From: Anaerobacillus arseniciselenatis
Lineage (GTDB): Bacteria > Bacillota > Bacilli > Bacillales > Anaerobacillaceae
DNA length: 64,000 bases
Direction: 5' to 3'
Assembly (NCBI RefSeq): GCF_001865995.1
Contig: NZ_MLQQ01000001.1
Span: 310,001-374,000 of the forward strand
Positions 36,269-44,917 of this stretch are shown here, piece by piece (positions within the stretch are counted from its first letter, which is position 1; each line of letters starts with the position of its first letter). The position numbers were made by a program, and so were the translations under genes. The notes under the pieces are model-generated. The model ran no database searches. It saw nothing but the letters and a program-made list of their open reading frames with translations, and had not been told where the DNA came from.

Positions 36269-37657
36269 CTAAAAATCCGGGGTCACCATTTTTTTCGGAT
36301 CAACAATTTGATCATATTGTACTTCGGTTAAGTGGCCACTTTTTATAGCTGCCTCTTTTAAGGTTAACCCCTCTTGATGAGCTTTTTTAGCAATTGATGC
36401 CGCATTATCGTAACCGATATGTGGATTAAGCGCAGTAACAAGCATTAATGAATTTTTCAAATGATTATCGATCTCATCCAGATTTGCTTCAATCCCGATC
36501 GCACAGTTTTCATCGAATGAACGAATAGCGTCAGCAAGTAGTGTTGCTGATTGAAGGAAATTATATATAGTCACCGGCTTAAAAACATTTAGTTCAAAAT
36601 TACCTTGGCTTGCAGCAAAGCCGATCGTCGCATCGTTGCCTATTACTTGTGAAGCGACCATCATTAACGCTTCACTTTGAGTAGGATTCACTTTTCCTGG
36701 CATTATTGAGCTTCCAGGTTCGTTAGCCGGTATCGAAATTTCACCAATCCCACAACGTGGACCACTAGCAAGCCAGCGAATGTCGTTAGCAATTTTCATT
36801 ACATCGGCCGCTAACGCTTTTAAGGAGCCGTGTAAATAAACTAACTCATCATGACTTGTTAAAGCATGGAATTTATTCTTAGCTGTCATAAACGACTTAT
36901 TTGTTGAACGATTTATTTCTTCAGCGACATATTGACCAAAATTAGGGTGTGCATTAATGCCTGTCCCAACTGCAGTTCCGCCTATAGCTAATTCTTTTAT
37001 ATGTTGTACTCCCTCTTTAATCATCACTTCGCACTTTTCGACCATCCGGTGCCAGCCACTAATTTCTTGACCTAAAGTTAATGGTGTTGCATCTTGAAGA
37101 TGGGTACGCCCTATTTTAATAATTTCTGCAAATTCCTCACTTTTTTTTGCCAATGTTCTTTTGAAGCTTTGTACACTCGGTAGTAGCTCGTCTTCGACTT
37201 TAATTAGTGCAGCAATATGCATCGCTGTCGGAAATGTATCGTTTGAACTTTGCGATCGGTTCACATCATCATTCGGATGAATTGCAACTGTTGAATTCTT
37301 TTTTTTCAAAATTTCATTTGCTTTATATGCAACAACTTCATTTACATTCATATTCGATTGTGTACCACTACCTGTTTGCCAAACGACGAGAGGGAAATGT
37401 TCAAAGTTTGCACTCCTTCTTAACTCATCAATGGCCATAACAATTGCTTCAGCTTTTTCATTTTCCAAGTTCCCTAACCTTTGATTGGCGACTGCTGCAG
37501 CTTTTTTTAATACTAAAAAAGCATCAATCATTTCGATTGGCATTTTTTCAGTTCCAATTTTAAAGTTTTGGCGACTTCTTTCCGTTTGTGCGCCCCACCA
37601 ACGGTCTGATGGAACTTGAATTTCTCCTAGGGTATCCTTTTCAATTCGATAAGACAA
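36269..37657 (-). CDS. fumC: Class II fumarate hydratase FumC
   Basis: A 462-residue fumarase. Substrate loop QTGSGTQSNMN, histidine motif IGRTHLQDATP, and the superfamily signature GSSIMPGKVNPTQSE near residue 318 are all intact. It converts fumarate to malate in the TCA cycle. Standard length; monocistronic. Confidence 0.95.
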   Translation of the reverse strand: MSYRIEKDTLGEIQVPSDRWWGAQTERSRQNFKIGTEKMPIEMIDAFLVLKKAAAVANQRLGNLENEKAEAIVMAIDELRRSANFEHFPLVVWQTGSGTQSNMNVNEVVAYKANEILKKKNSTVAIHPNDDVNRSQSSNDTFPTAMHIAALIKVEDELLPSVQSFKRTLAKKSEEFAEIIKIGRTHLQDATPLTLGQEISGWHRMVEKCEVMIKEGVQHIKELAIGGTAVGTGINAHPNFGQYVAEEINRSTNKSFMTAKNKFHALTSHDELVYLHGSLKALAADVMKIANDIRWLASGPRCGIGEISIPANEPGSSIMPGKVNPTQSEALMMVASQVIGNDATIGFAASQGNFELNVFKPVTIYNFLQSATLLADAIRSFDENCAIGIEANLDEIDNHLKNSLMLVTALNPHIGYDNAASIAKKAHQEGLTLKEAAIKSGHLTEVQYDQIVDPKKMVTPDF

Positions 37658-37710
37658 AACTACCCCTCCAATTTTTCGTTAATTGTTCATCTTTTTTACA
37701 TTTCCCCTTC

Positions 37711-37866
37711 TTATAAAAACATAATCATTGCTAAATCTAATGACAGAAAAAAATAGACGATAGCTGCAAGTATTCCTACACCAATAAGAATTCTAACTAA
37801 TTTACTAATTACTTTTATAAATAAGAAAATCGCTAAAATTACAATTATAATAATCGGCCAATCCAA
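37711..37866 (-). CDS. Small two-helix membrane peptide, unknown
   Basis: About 51 residues from a TTG at 37866 with GGAGG nine bases upstream: helix 1 WPIIIIVILAIFLFIKVI, helix 2 ILIGVGILAAIVYFFLSL. A longer frame begins at 37905 without a ribosome binding site. Function unknown. Confidence 0.55.
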   Translation of the reverse strand: MDWPIIIIVILAIFLFIKVISKLVRILIGVGILAAIVYFFLSLDLAMIMFL

Positions 37867-38031
37867 TCCATTCACCTCCAAATAAAACCAATAGTTTTGT
37901 AACATTAATTAACAAAAAACGTCTAAAATAAAGAAGGTCATAAGAAAAAAGCAAGCCTTGGTAAGCCCTGAAAAGCGCTTACTAACATAGCACACAACAT
38001 ATTAAAAAGCAGCGGGGAAAGGAGCTATGTT

Positions 38032-39090
38032 ATGAAAAATAAATGGTTGTATGCGATCATCATTTTATGTATTGTCCTGTTTACTTTTTTAGCTTATTTG
38101 ATCGGTTTTACGCAAAGCTCGAGCGAACTTAAATATAGTAACGAAAAACTCAAAGCTACAGAAAAACAACTTCAAATTGTAGAAAAACAATATGAAGAAC
38201 TTAATAAAGAACTTAAAGAAAATGAGCAACAGTTAGAACAGAATGAACGTGAAGATACGAGTAAAATAAAACAACAATTAAAGATCATCAATGAAAAGAA
38301 ACAAACGATTGACAAGCAAGAAATAGAAATAGAACAGTTACAAGAAAAGATCAACAATTTAAACACACAATTAAAGGATTTGAAAGATGAGATTCAAGCC
38401 AAACACCCAAAAGATGAAAACGATAAAAAAGTATTCCTCACCTTTGATGACGGACCAACAACGCTAACGAACGAAATATTAGACATTTTAGCAGACCATG
38501 AAGTCAAAGCTACTTTTTTTACGATCGGCAAACGAATGGAACAGTATCCTGAAATCGTCAACAATACGTACGAAAATGGACATATGGTACTACCACATTC
38601 ATATTCGCATGACTATGCTATATATACCACTTTTGATACGTTTTATAAAGACTTTTATAAAACTGAAGATGTGTATAAATCCATATTAGGATTTGAAGCA
38701 CCGCCATTTTTCCGCTTTCCAGGGGGCTCTTCCAATCATAGTTCGTTTCAATATGGCGGAAAACAGTTTATGCCTAACTTAACTGCCGATGTTCGAGATA
38801 AGGGATACCATTATATTGATTGGAACGTATCCTCCGGAGATGCAAGCCCGATCGCAAATGAACCGAAAAAAATGATAGAGCAAATAAAAAAAGGGTCAAG
38901 AAACAAAGATCTTGTCGTAACGTTATTTCATGATGTCGTCCCTAATAAGGCGACTGCTAAAATTTTACCTGACGTTATTGAGTTTTATAAAAAAAACGGA
39001 TATACATTTCGCACTTTTCGTGATATTACAGACGATGAACTACAAAAGATGAAAAGCAAAGGAATAGCCAACAAAACAATTATTCGCTAA
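38032..39090 (+). CDS. Membrane-anchored polysaccharide deacetylase with coiled coil
   Basis: A 352-residue protein. Signal anchor at residues 5-27, a Lys/Glu/Gln-rich coiled coil from about 35 to 125, then a NodB domain with FLTFDDGPTT, the metal pair in HSYSHD, FRFPGGSS and TLFHDV. It likely deacetylates peptidoglycan or a wall polymer outside the membrane. AAAGGAG precedes the ATG. The coiled coil may place the enzyme deep in the wall. Followed by the tandem-repeat region. Confidence 0.9.
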   Translation: MKNKWLYAIIILCIVLFTFLAYLIGFTQSSSELKYSNEKLKATEKQLQIVEKQYEELNKELKENEQQLEQNEREDTSKIKQQLKIINEKKQTIDKQEIEIEQLQEKINNLNTQLKDLKDEIQAKHPKDENDKKVFLTFDDGPTTLTNEILDILADHEVKATFFTIGKRMEQYPEIVNNTYENGHMVLPHSYSHDYAIYTTFDTFYKDFYKTEDVYKSILGFEAPPFFRFPGGSSNHSSFQYGGKQFMPNLTADVRDKGYHYIDWNVSSGDASPIANEPKKMIEQIKKGSRNKDLVVTLFHDVVPNKATAKILPDVIEFYKKNGYTFRTFRDITDDELQKMKSKGIANKTIIR

Positions 39091-39121
39091 CTACTGTAAA
39101 AAACTTCTAATTATTTCGTGA

Positions 39122-39140
39122 TATGGGGGGAGTGTGCAGT
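39122..39140 (-). repeat. Array boundary motif, copy 1
   Basis: TATGGGGGGAGTGTGCAGT, the reverse complement of ACTGC(G)CACTCCCCCCATA seen at 39884, 39921, 58891, 59306 and 59349. It marks the left edge of the 39-kb array block. Confidence 0.7.
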
Positions 39141-39168
39141 AAAAGCGAGTGCAGAATGCTCAATTTGA

Positions 39169-39466
39169 TGCTTTGGATTACTCATCTCTTTTTTTGAGCT
39201 AGGAAGAGAAATCATTCACGCGCTCATCTCTTGGTTTGAACTAAGAAAGAGTCATCATTCGAGCGTTGGATTACTCTTCTCTGATTTTGAACTCAGAAGA
39301 GTAATCATTCCGGAGTTTGGATTACTCTTCTCTGATTTTGAACTCAGAAGAGTAATCATTCGGGCGTTTCGATTACTCTTCTTTGGTTTTAAGTCGAGAA
39401 GAGTAATCAGTTCGGCGTTTCGATTTCTCTTCTCTAGTTTTAAGTTAGGAAGAGTAATCAGTTTCT
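39169..39466. repeat. Tandem array 'b', about six units of 51 bp
   Basis: Units with GATTACTCTTCT and AGAAGAGTAATC arms start at 39269, 39320, 39371 and 39422 (51-bp steps), with more diverged units to the left. Between hairpins lies ATTCGGGCGTTT-type spacer text. Each unit can form a 12-bp hairpin. Confidence 0.92.
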
Positions 39467-39477
39467 TTCGCAGAAAA

Positions 39478-39840
39478 AGATTATCTTTAGAAGGTGTGGA
39501 TGATTTGACGGTTACAGATAAAGGGCACGTAAGAATTTTTCACTTGACCTAACCGAGTTTCACATCAACTAAAAGGGAACGCAAGAAGATCTCGCGTGCC
39601 CGAACGAAGCGTGACATCCCCAAAAAGGTAACGCGAGACCTTCTCGCGTGCCCGAACGAAGCGTGACATCCCCCAAAAGGTAACGCGAGACCTTCTCGTG
39701 TTCCCGAACGAAGCCGTCACATCACCCAAAAGGTAACGCAAGACCTTCTCGTGTTACCTAACGAAGCGTTACACTCACCAAAAGGTAACGCGAGAGCTTC
39801 TTGCGTGACCCAACCGAGTGCCACACCCATCAAAAAGTAA
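39478..39840. repeat. Inverted copy of the 17-kb array (linker + array 'a')
   Basis: 39481-39575 is the reverse complement of the linker at about 17555-17650, with few differences. From 39576, five units of 52-53 bp (ACGCGAG at 39631, 39683, 39736, 39788) repeat the array 'a' sequence in reverse. The gap 39091-40094 has no gene. Confidence 0.93.
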
Positions 39841-39883
39841 CTCAAAATCATCATCATACCCCACAGTACATGTCCGCCCAACT

Positions 39884-39940
39884 GCTGCGCACTCCCCCCA
39901 TAATACGAAGCAACACGATACTGCGCACTCCCCCCATAAT
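39884..39940 (+). repeat. Array boundary motif, two tandem copies
   Basis: CTGCGCACTCCCCCCATAAT occurs at 39884 and again at 39921. It marks the right edge of the 39-kb block. Confidence 0.75.
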
Positions 39941-40094
39941 GTGCACACGCCCCTCCCACCAGCACAACAATTCATAGTCCAATGATCCATGTTATGATAA
40001 TGTTATAATGAATTAAGAAATTTTTAAATAAGCTAATTATAAATAGATTTTTAAATGTTTAATAGATTTCTAATCTAATTAAGGGGGCAAATAT

Positions 40095-41501
40095 TTGATG
40101 ATTTACAATCGTTCTGAAACAACAGGAATGCTCGAAGCAATTTTAGATAGTATCGATGAGGCCATTCATGTTGTTGATGAGAACGGCGTCACCATTTATT
40201 ACAATAAAGTTGCGGCCAGTCACGACGGGCTTGCGATGGGTGAAGTTGTCGGAAAACATTTACTAGAGGTTTTTCCATCATTATGCGAACAAACAAGCAC
40301 ACTATTAAAAGTGATAAGTATTAAAAAACCGATTTATAACCAACATCAAACATATCAAAATTTACGCGGCGAAGTTGTCGATACAGTAAACACAACGATT
40401 CCTATTTTTTCTGACGAAAAGATTATCGGTGCTGTAGAAATTGCGAGGAATCTAACAAAAGTAAAAAAATTGTCAGAAAAATTATTAGACTTAGAAGCAA
40501 GAATTCATACGAACAAAAAACAAAAATTGCAATTACATAACGAAAACGCCAAATTTCAACTTACTGATATCATCACAGCAAATAAACATATGGAACAATT
40601 AAAAGAAGCTGCATTAAAAGTTGCTGCAACTCCATCTCCTATCTTAGTTTGTGGTGAAACAGGAACAGGAAAAGAATTGTTTGTTCAAGCCATCCATAAC
40701 AGTTCACCTAGACGTGAGGAACCTTTTATCGCGCAAAACTGTGCAGCGATCCCCTCTTCACTATTAGAAGGAATATTGTTTGGAACTACAAAAGGTAGCT
40801 TCACTGGAGCTGTTGACCGTGCAGGTTTATTCGAATTAGCGCATGGTGGTACGTTATTTTTAGACGAAATAAACTCGATGCCTTTAGACTTGCAAGCAAA
40901 ACTATTAAGAGCCCTTGAAGATGGCGTTATCCGCCGTGTCGGTAATACGAATGGATATTCTGTTAATACACGGGTTATCGTTGCTATGAATGAAGATCCA
41001 CTACATTGTGTGAAAGAAGAAGTTCTTCGTGAAGATCTCTATTATCGAATAAACGTCGTCTCTTTCCACCTACCTCCTTTAAGAGACCGAAAAGAAGACA
41101 TTGCACTTTTAACCTCCCATTTTATAAAAAAATATAACTATAAGTTCCAAAAACTTGTAACTACCATTAATGATGATGTCAGTGAACTTTTTCATTCGTA
41201 CCATTGGCCAGGGAATGTTAGAGAGTTGGAACATATTATTGAAGCAGCTATGAACATGGTTGATAATGATACAATCACATATAACCATTTGCCTGATTAT
41301 TTTTTAAAAAGAGTCAACACGAAGGCTTCAAACAAAATACAACCTCTTAAAGAGACGATGGAAAAGACAGAAATTCGGCTCATTCAATCAGCTTTATCAG
41401 AAACCAATTGGAACATAAAGGAAGCAGCTAAATTACTATGTATCCCCCGACAAACGTTACAATATAAAATTTCAAAATATAATCTTAAAGGTGCCGAATA
41501 A
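40095..41501 (+). CDS. kamR: Sigma-54-dependent activator, KamR-like
   Basis: A 468-residue enhancer-binding protein. PAS domain at about residues 10-120 (LDSIDEAIHVVDENGVTIYYN), AAA+ domain at 155-395 with Walker A GETGTGKE, sigma-54 loop GSFTGA (usual GAFTGA), Walker B GGTLFLDEINSM and arginine finger region REDLYYRINV, then a Fis-type helix-turn-helix (WNIKEAAKLLCIPRQTLQYKI). TTG 40095 is 7 bases from AAGGGGG; ATG 40098 is the alternative. Directly upstream of kamA with a -24/-12 promoter, matching the Bacillus thuringiensis kam arrangement as I recall it. The PAS ligand is unknown. Confidence 0.88.
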   Translation: MMIYNRSETTGMLEAILDSIDEAIHVVDENGVTIYYNKVAASHDGLAMGEVVGKHLLEVFPSLCEQTSTLLKVISIKKPIYNQHQTYQNLRGEVVDTVNTTIPIFSDEKIIGAVEIARNLTKVKKLSEKLLDLEARIHTNKKQKLQLHNENAKFQLTDIITANKHMEQLKEAALKVAATPSPILVCGETGTGKELFVQAIHNSSPRREEPFIAQNCAAIPSSLLEGILFGTTKGSFTGAVDRAGLFELAHGGTLFLDEINSMPLDLQAKLLRALEDGVIRRVGNTNGYSVNTRVIVAMNEDPLHCVKEEVLREDLYYRINVVSFHLPPLRDRKEDIALLTSHFIKKYNYKFQKLVTTINDDVSELFHSYHWPGNVRELEHIIEAAMNMVDNDTITYNHLPDYFLKRVNTKASNKIQPLKETMEKTEIRLIQSALSETNWNIKEAAKLLCIPRQTLQYKISKYNLKGAE

Positions 41502-41541
41502 TCGGCATCTATTCTTTTGTCCTCATGCCGAAAATTCAGCA
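41492..41541 (+). promoter_or_regulatory. Paired dyads, probable KamR upstream activating sites
   Basis: TGCCGAATAATCGGCA at 41492-41507 and TGCCGAAAATTCAGCA at 41526-41541, 34 bp apart start to start and about 125-170 bp before the -24 element. Spacing and symmetry suit an enhancer-binding protein dimer pair. The first dyad overlaps the kamR stop codon. Confidence 0.55.
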
Positions 41542-41663
41542 CAAAACAAGCCGTTCGTTCAAAATGAGTTTTTTTTAATAGTGTCGGGCTCTATTTAAGC
41601 TTACTGAGACCTAATTCAGCGCTCTATCCAGTGATTATTTTTTACAAAAACTCAAAAAGCAAC

Positions 41664-41681
41664 TTGGCACACTTATTGCAT
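41664..41681 (+). promoter_or_regulatory. Sigma-54 -24/-12 promoter of kamA
   Basis: TTGGCACACTTATTGCAT matches the consensus TTGGCACNNNNNTTGCW with GG and GC exactly ten bases apart. It lies 44 bp before the kamA start. Confidence 0.92.
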
Positions 41682-41724
41682 TATATTTAAGTGTACATTA
41701 CAAAGAATGTAGGAGGTCATTTGT

Positions 41725-43131
41725 TTGAAATACGATTTATACAAACCGAAAAGGCATTGGAAAGAGATTGAATTATGGAAAGATGTTACAGATGAACAGT
41801 GGAATGATTGGATTTGGCAACTAACGAATACGATAAAAACGGTGGAAGATTTAAAGAAAGTCGTTAACCTTACGGAAGATGAAGAAGAAGGCGTTCAAAT
41901 ATCAACAAGGACGATACCGTTAAACATAACACCTTATTACGCTTCATTAATGGACCCAGACGATCCGCGCTGTCCGATTAGGATGCAATCTGTTCCTATT
42001 TCAGCTGAAATCGAAAAAGAAAAATACGATAAAGAAGATCCATTATCAGAAGATGAGGATTCACCAGTACCAGGCCTTACTCACCGCTACCCTGATCGCG
42101 TGTTATTTTTAGTCACTAACCAATGTTCTATGTATTGTCGTTACTGTACGAGAAGACGTTTTTCCGGGCAAATTGGGATGGGGGTTCCTAAAAAACAATT
42201 AGATGCTGTCATTAACTATATTCAAGAACACGAAGAGATCCGTGACGTTTTGATCTCTGGCGGAGACGGACTACTCATTAATGATCAAATCTTAGAGTAT
42301 ATTTTGAAAAATTTACGCAACATTCCTCATGTTGAAATTATTAGAATTGGTACAAGAGCGCCTGTCGTCTTTCCACAAAGAATTACCGAAGATTTATGTA
42401 ACATGTTAAAAAAGTATCACCCAGTTTGGATTAATACTCACTTTAACACATCATTAGAAATTACCGAAGAATCGAAAAAAGCTTGTGAAATGTTAGCGAA
42501 TGCTGGAATACCTTTAGGAAATCAATCTGTTATTTTAAAAGGAATTAATGATAGTACGTCCATCATGAAAAAATTAATGCATGACCTCGTAAAAATACGA
42601 GTACGTCCGTACTATATTTATCAGTGTGATTTATCAGAAGGGATCGGCCACTTTAGAGCTCCTATTTCTAAAGGATTAGAAATAATTGAAGGACTACGTG
42701 GTCATACCTCTGGATATGCTGTCCCTACTTTTGTAGTTGACGCTCCAGGAGGCGGGGGTAAAATTTCTGTCCAGCCTAACTACATCATTTCTCAAAGTGC
42801 TGAAAAAGTGATATTGCGAAACTTTGAAGGTGTGATAACATCCTATCCGGAACCAAATAATTACGAAAGCGGAACAGCGGATGAATATTTTAATGAATAC
42901 TATAATATTCAAGAAGAAGAAACAACAACTGGAGTTCATGCTTTAATGAAGGAGCAAAAGTCGACGTTAGTTCCTAATGGAACACAGAGGATCAATAAAC
43001 GTAAAAACTATGAAACTGATAATAGCCATGCTTCATTAAAGGATAAACGCCAAAAGAGAGATTTATTGAAAGAGAAAAAGTGGAAATCAAAAACAGAAAA
43101 AGAACGAGGTACCTTGAAGGAAAAAGCTTAA
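41725..43131 (+). CDS. kamA: Lysine 2,3-aminomutase (radical SAM)
   Basis: A 468-residue radical-SAM, PLP-dependent aminomutase. Cluster motif CSMYCRYC begins near residue 134; the PLP lysine is in SVILKGIND near 272; APGGGGKI lies near 345. It converts L-lysine to L-beta-lysine. The last 50 residues are very charged and low in complexity. TTG start with AGGAGG eight bases upstream. Under sigma-54 control by KamR. The product could feed lysine fermentation, or N-epsilon-acetyl-beta-lysine synthesis through the convergent ablB. No other lysine-fermentation genes are in the window. Confidence 0.93.
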   Translation: MKYDLYKPKRHWKEIELWKDVTDEQWNDWIWQLTNTIKTVEDLKKVVNLTEDEEEGVQISTRTIPLNITPYYASLMDPDDPRCPIRMQSVPISAEIEKEKYDKEDPLSEDEDSPVPGLTHRYPDRVLFLVTNQCSMYCRYCTRRRFSGQIGMGVPKKQLDAVINYIQEHEEIRDVLISGGDGLLINDQILEYILKNLRNIPHVEIIRIGTRAPVVFPQRITEDLCNMLKKYHPVWINTHFNTSLEITEESKKACEMLANAGIPLGNQSVILKGINDSTSIMKKLMHDLVKIRVRPYYIYQCDLSEGIGHFRAPISKGLEIIEGLRGHTSGYAVPTFVVDAPGGGGKISVQPNYIISQSAEKVILRNFEGVITSYPEPNNYESGTADEYFNEYYNIQEEETTTGVHALMKEQKSTLVPNGTQRINKRKNYETDNSHASLKDKRQKRDLLKEKKWKSKTEKERGTLKEKA

Positions 43132-43133
43132 AT

Positions 43134-43256
43134 AGAGGGAGTTCCTAAAGTGTCTGACACCACACATAACTAGGTGATATAGACAGATAGATTTAACATC
43201 TGTCTATATTTCGGTGACTAACGGTGTCTGACACTTTGTTTTGGAACACCCTTCTC
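43134..43256. terminator. Family D long palindrome between kamA and ablB
   Basis: Arms GGAGTTCCTAAAGTGTCTGA and GTCTGACACTTTGTTTTGGA; inner hairpin ATAGACAGAT / ATCTGTCTAT. It fills the 125 bp between the two convergent genes and should terminate both. Confidence 0.75.
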
Positions 43257-44072
43257 TTATTTTTTTACATTTTTCGTCCATACGTTCATGTCTTCCAAAC
43301 CAGAAGATATGACACAGTTTTTAATAAGAGTTCCTTCGAAATGATAACCAAGTCGCTTTACTGTCATATTCATGCCAACGGAAACGGATCTTGTAATCGA
43401 ATAAAACATGTATACACTACGAGATATAAGAACTTTTTCTAATTCAATAATGATATGGGTTAATAATTGCTGTCCCCGATAAGCTGGGTCTGTAGCACAG
43501 TCGGTAATTTCTGCGCCACCATAAGGTGTTAACATTGCTGAAGCTACTGCAACTACTTTCCCATCGATTTTTGCAATAACAAAAATATATTTTTCAGCCT
43601 CAATCACTTCTTTTAAATAGTTTACATCAAAAATGTTCGTTGGATATTGATCAAAAACTTTTTTATATAATTCTGTTAACCCTTGTAAGTCATCTTCACA
43701 TAACCTTTCAATCGTTACATCGTTTGGTTTTATGATGTCTTCAAAATTTTTTGTATCGTTACTTACGATTTGTAATACTTCTTTATTTTTTTCGTCAGAA
43801 TTCGATCGACTTCTTTCATTATTAAAAAACTTTGACACTAAAACTGCATCTTCACCATCAAAAAAACGTGCCATCGTTCCTTCAATTTTATAATTTGCTT
43901 CTGCAAAAAAAATCAAATATTGCTTTTTCAAATAAATAAAATTTTTACTTAAATGTTCTTTTTCCTCTAACTTATTTAATTGTTCCAAAACGTCTTTCGG
44001 TTCAGTCACTACATAGGCGACAATACGATCGCTATCCTTATCGACTTCAATAATGTTTTGATTATTTTTCAC
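43257..44072 (-). CDS. ablB: Putative beta-lysine N-acetyltransferase AblB
   Basis: A 271-residue protein with an N-terminal domain (about 1-110) and a C-terminal GNAT domain (VTIERLCEDDLQGLTELY, ITDCATDPAYRGQQLLTHII). This matches AblB/YodP, which acetylates beta-lysine to the osmolyte N-epsilon-acetyl-beta-lysine. In most genomes ablB follows ablA on the same strand; here it is convergent with kamA and has its own upstream region. A family B repeat lies just upstream. Confidence 0.87.
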   Translation of the reverse strand: MKNNQNIIEVDKDSDRIVAYVVTEPKDVLEQLNKLEEKEHLSKNFIYLKKQYLIFFAEANYKIEGTMARFFDGEDAVLVSKFFNNERSRSNSDEKNKEVLQIVSNDTKNFEDIIKPNDVTIERLCEDDLQGLTELYKKVFDQYPTNIFDVNYLKEVIEAEKYIFVIAKIDGKVVAVASAMLTPYGGAEITDCATDPAYRGQQLLTHIIIELEKVLISRSVYMFYSITRSVSVGMNMTVKRLGYHFEGTLIKNCVISSGLEDMNVWTKNVKK

Positions 44073-44189
44073 ATTTCCACCTCAACTAATAAGCATTTTT
44101 TTTCCTACATTCAAATATAATATTATGGATAAAATACTCCACCATTAACTTAATACGTCAAAACTAGTAAAAATACCTTTAATAAACAT

Positions 44190-44350
44190 CACTTTTCATA
44201 CAACACCATCATGACGGCATATCCGTCACCATCTAAGATGTAAATGCCGGACGATTTCTTTCGCTTCGCTGTAAACCTCTGGCGAATTTTAGAGGCTCAC
44301 TCAAGAAATCGTCCGGACATTCTTCATACAAAAACGACAATTCATCGTCA
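44190..44350 (+). repeat. Family B structured repeat, copy 4
   Basis: Core CTTCGCTGTAAACCTCTGGC...TTTTAGAGGCTCACTCA between arms ATGCCGGACGATTTC and GAAATCGTCCGGACAT. Flanks TCATGACGG and CCGTCACCATCTAAGATG. The gap 44073-44547 holds this repeat and no gene. Confidence 0.8.
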
Positions 44351-44547
44351 CCATTTAGCATGTAAAAATTAAAGTCGGGCAAGTTACACCATTAATATTT
44401 AGTTTGTCGATAAAACTTGCGGAAATAAACTATATATGTAAAAAAATGTCTGAAGTTAAAAAATTCTAAAATAAAAAGATCGCTATCATCTCGTGTTAAG
44501 ATGAAACAAGAAAAGTATTTTCAAAGTTTTGGAGGAGGTTCATTATT

Positions 44548-44760
44548 ATGGTAGTAAAATTACTTATTGAACAATTTATTTTAGAAAAGGAAGCTAAGCC
44601 CTCAAACGTCAATGAACTATTAGATTTCGCTTCTTTATGCTATTTAAATAATACATATTCGATTTCAGAATATCGTATGCTTTTCCGTGAATTAATGTTA
44701 AGAGGAGCAACCAAACCTGAATACTACATTGACGAAGAGCTTTGCGAACAAATCGTTTAA
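44548..44760 (+). CDS. YppF-like small protein
   Basis: A 70-residue soluble protein. LLIEQFILEKEAKPSNVNEL and NTYSISEYRMLFRELMLRGA resemble the B. subtilis YppF family. Function unknown. GGAGGAGG-type ribosome binding site just before the ATG. Monocistronic, followed by a family D palindrome. Confidence 0.65.
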   Translation: MVVKLLIEQFILEKEAKPSNVNELLDFASLCYLNNTYSISEYRMLFRELMLRGATKPEYYIDEELCEQIV

Positions 44761-44787
44761 AATGATTGAATAATGTTTTAATAATAA

Positions 44788-44911
44788 AGGGGCTATCCCA
44801 AACAAAGTGTCAGACACCGTCAGGCACCAAATATAGACGGATAATAAATTTATACGTCTATATTTAGTGATTTTTGCCTGGTGTCAGACACTTATGGGAC
44901 AGTCCCTTTTT
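44788..44911. terminator. Family D long palindrome between yppF-like gene and GH65
   Basis: Arms AAAGGGGCTATCCCA and TGGGACAGTCCCTTT, each with a TGTCAGACAC dyad; inner CCAAATATAGACGGATAATA matches 6808-6935. Should terminate both convergent units. Confidence 0.8.
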
Positions 44912-44917
44912 AATTCA

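Noticed and set aside
37970-37988. Catabolite-repression (cre) site TGAAAAGCGCTTACTA upstream of the deacetylase
   Set aside because: The core fits, but one extra base breaks the symmetric consensus; too weak to call.
39717-39990. Gly/Cys-rich reading frames at the end of the 39-kb array
   Set aside because: They are translations of the boundary motif and the 52-bp units.
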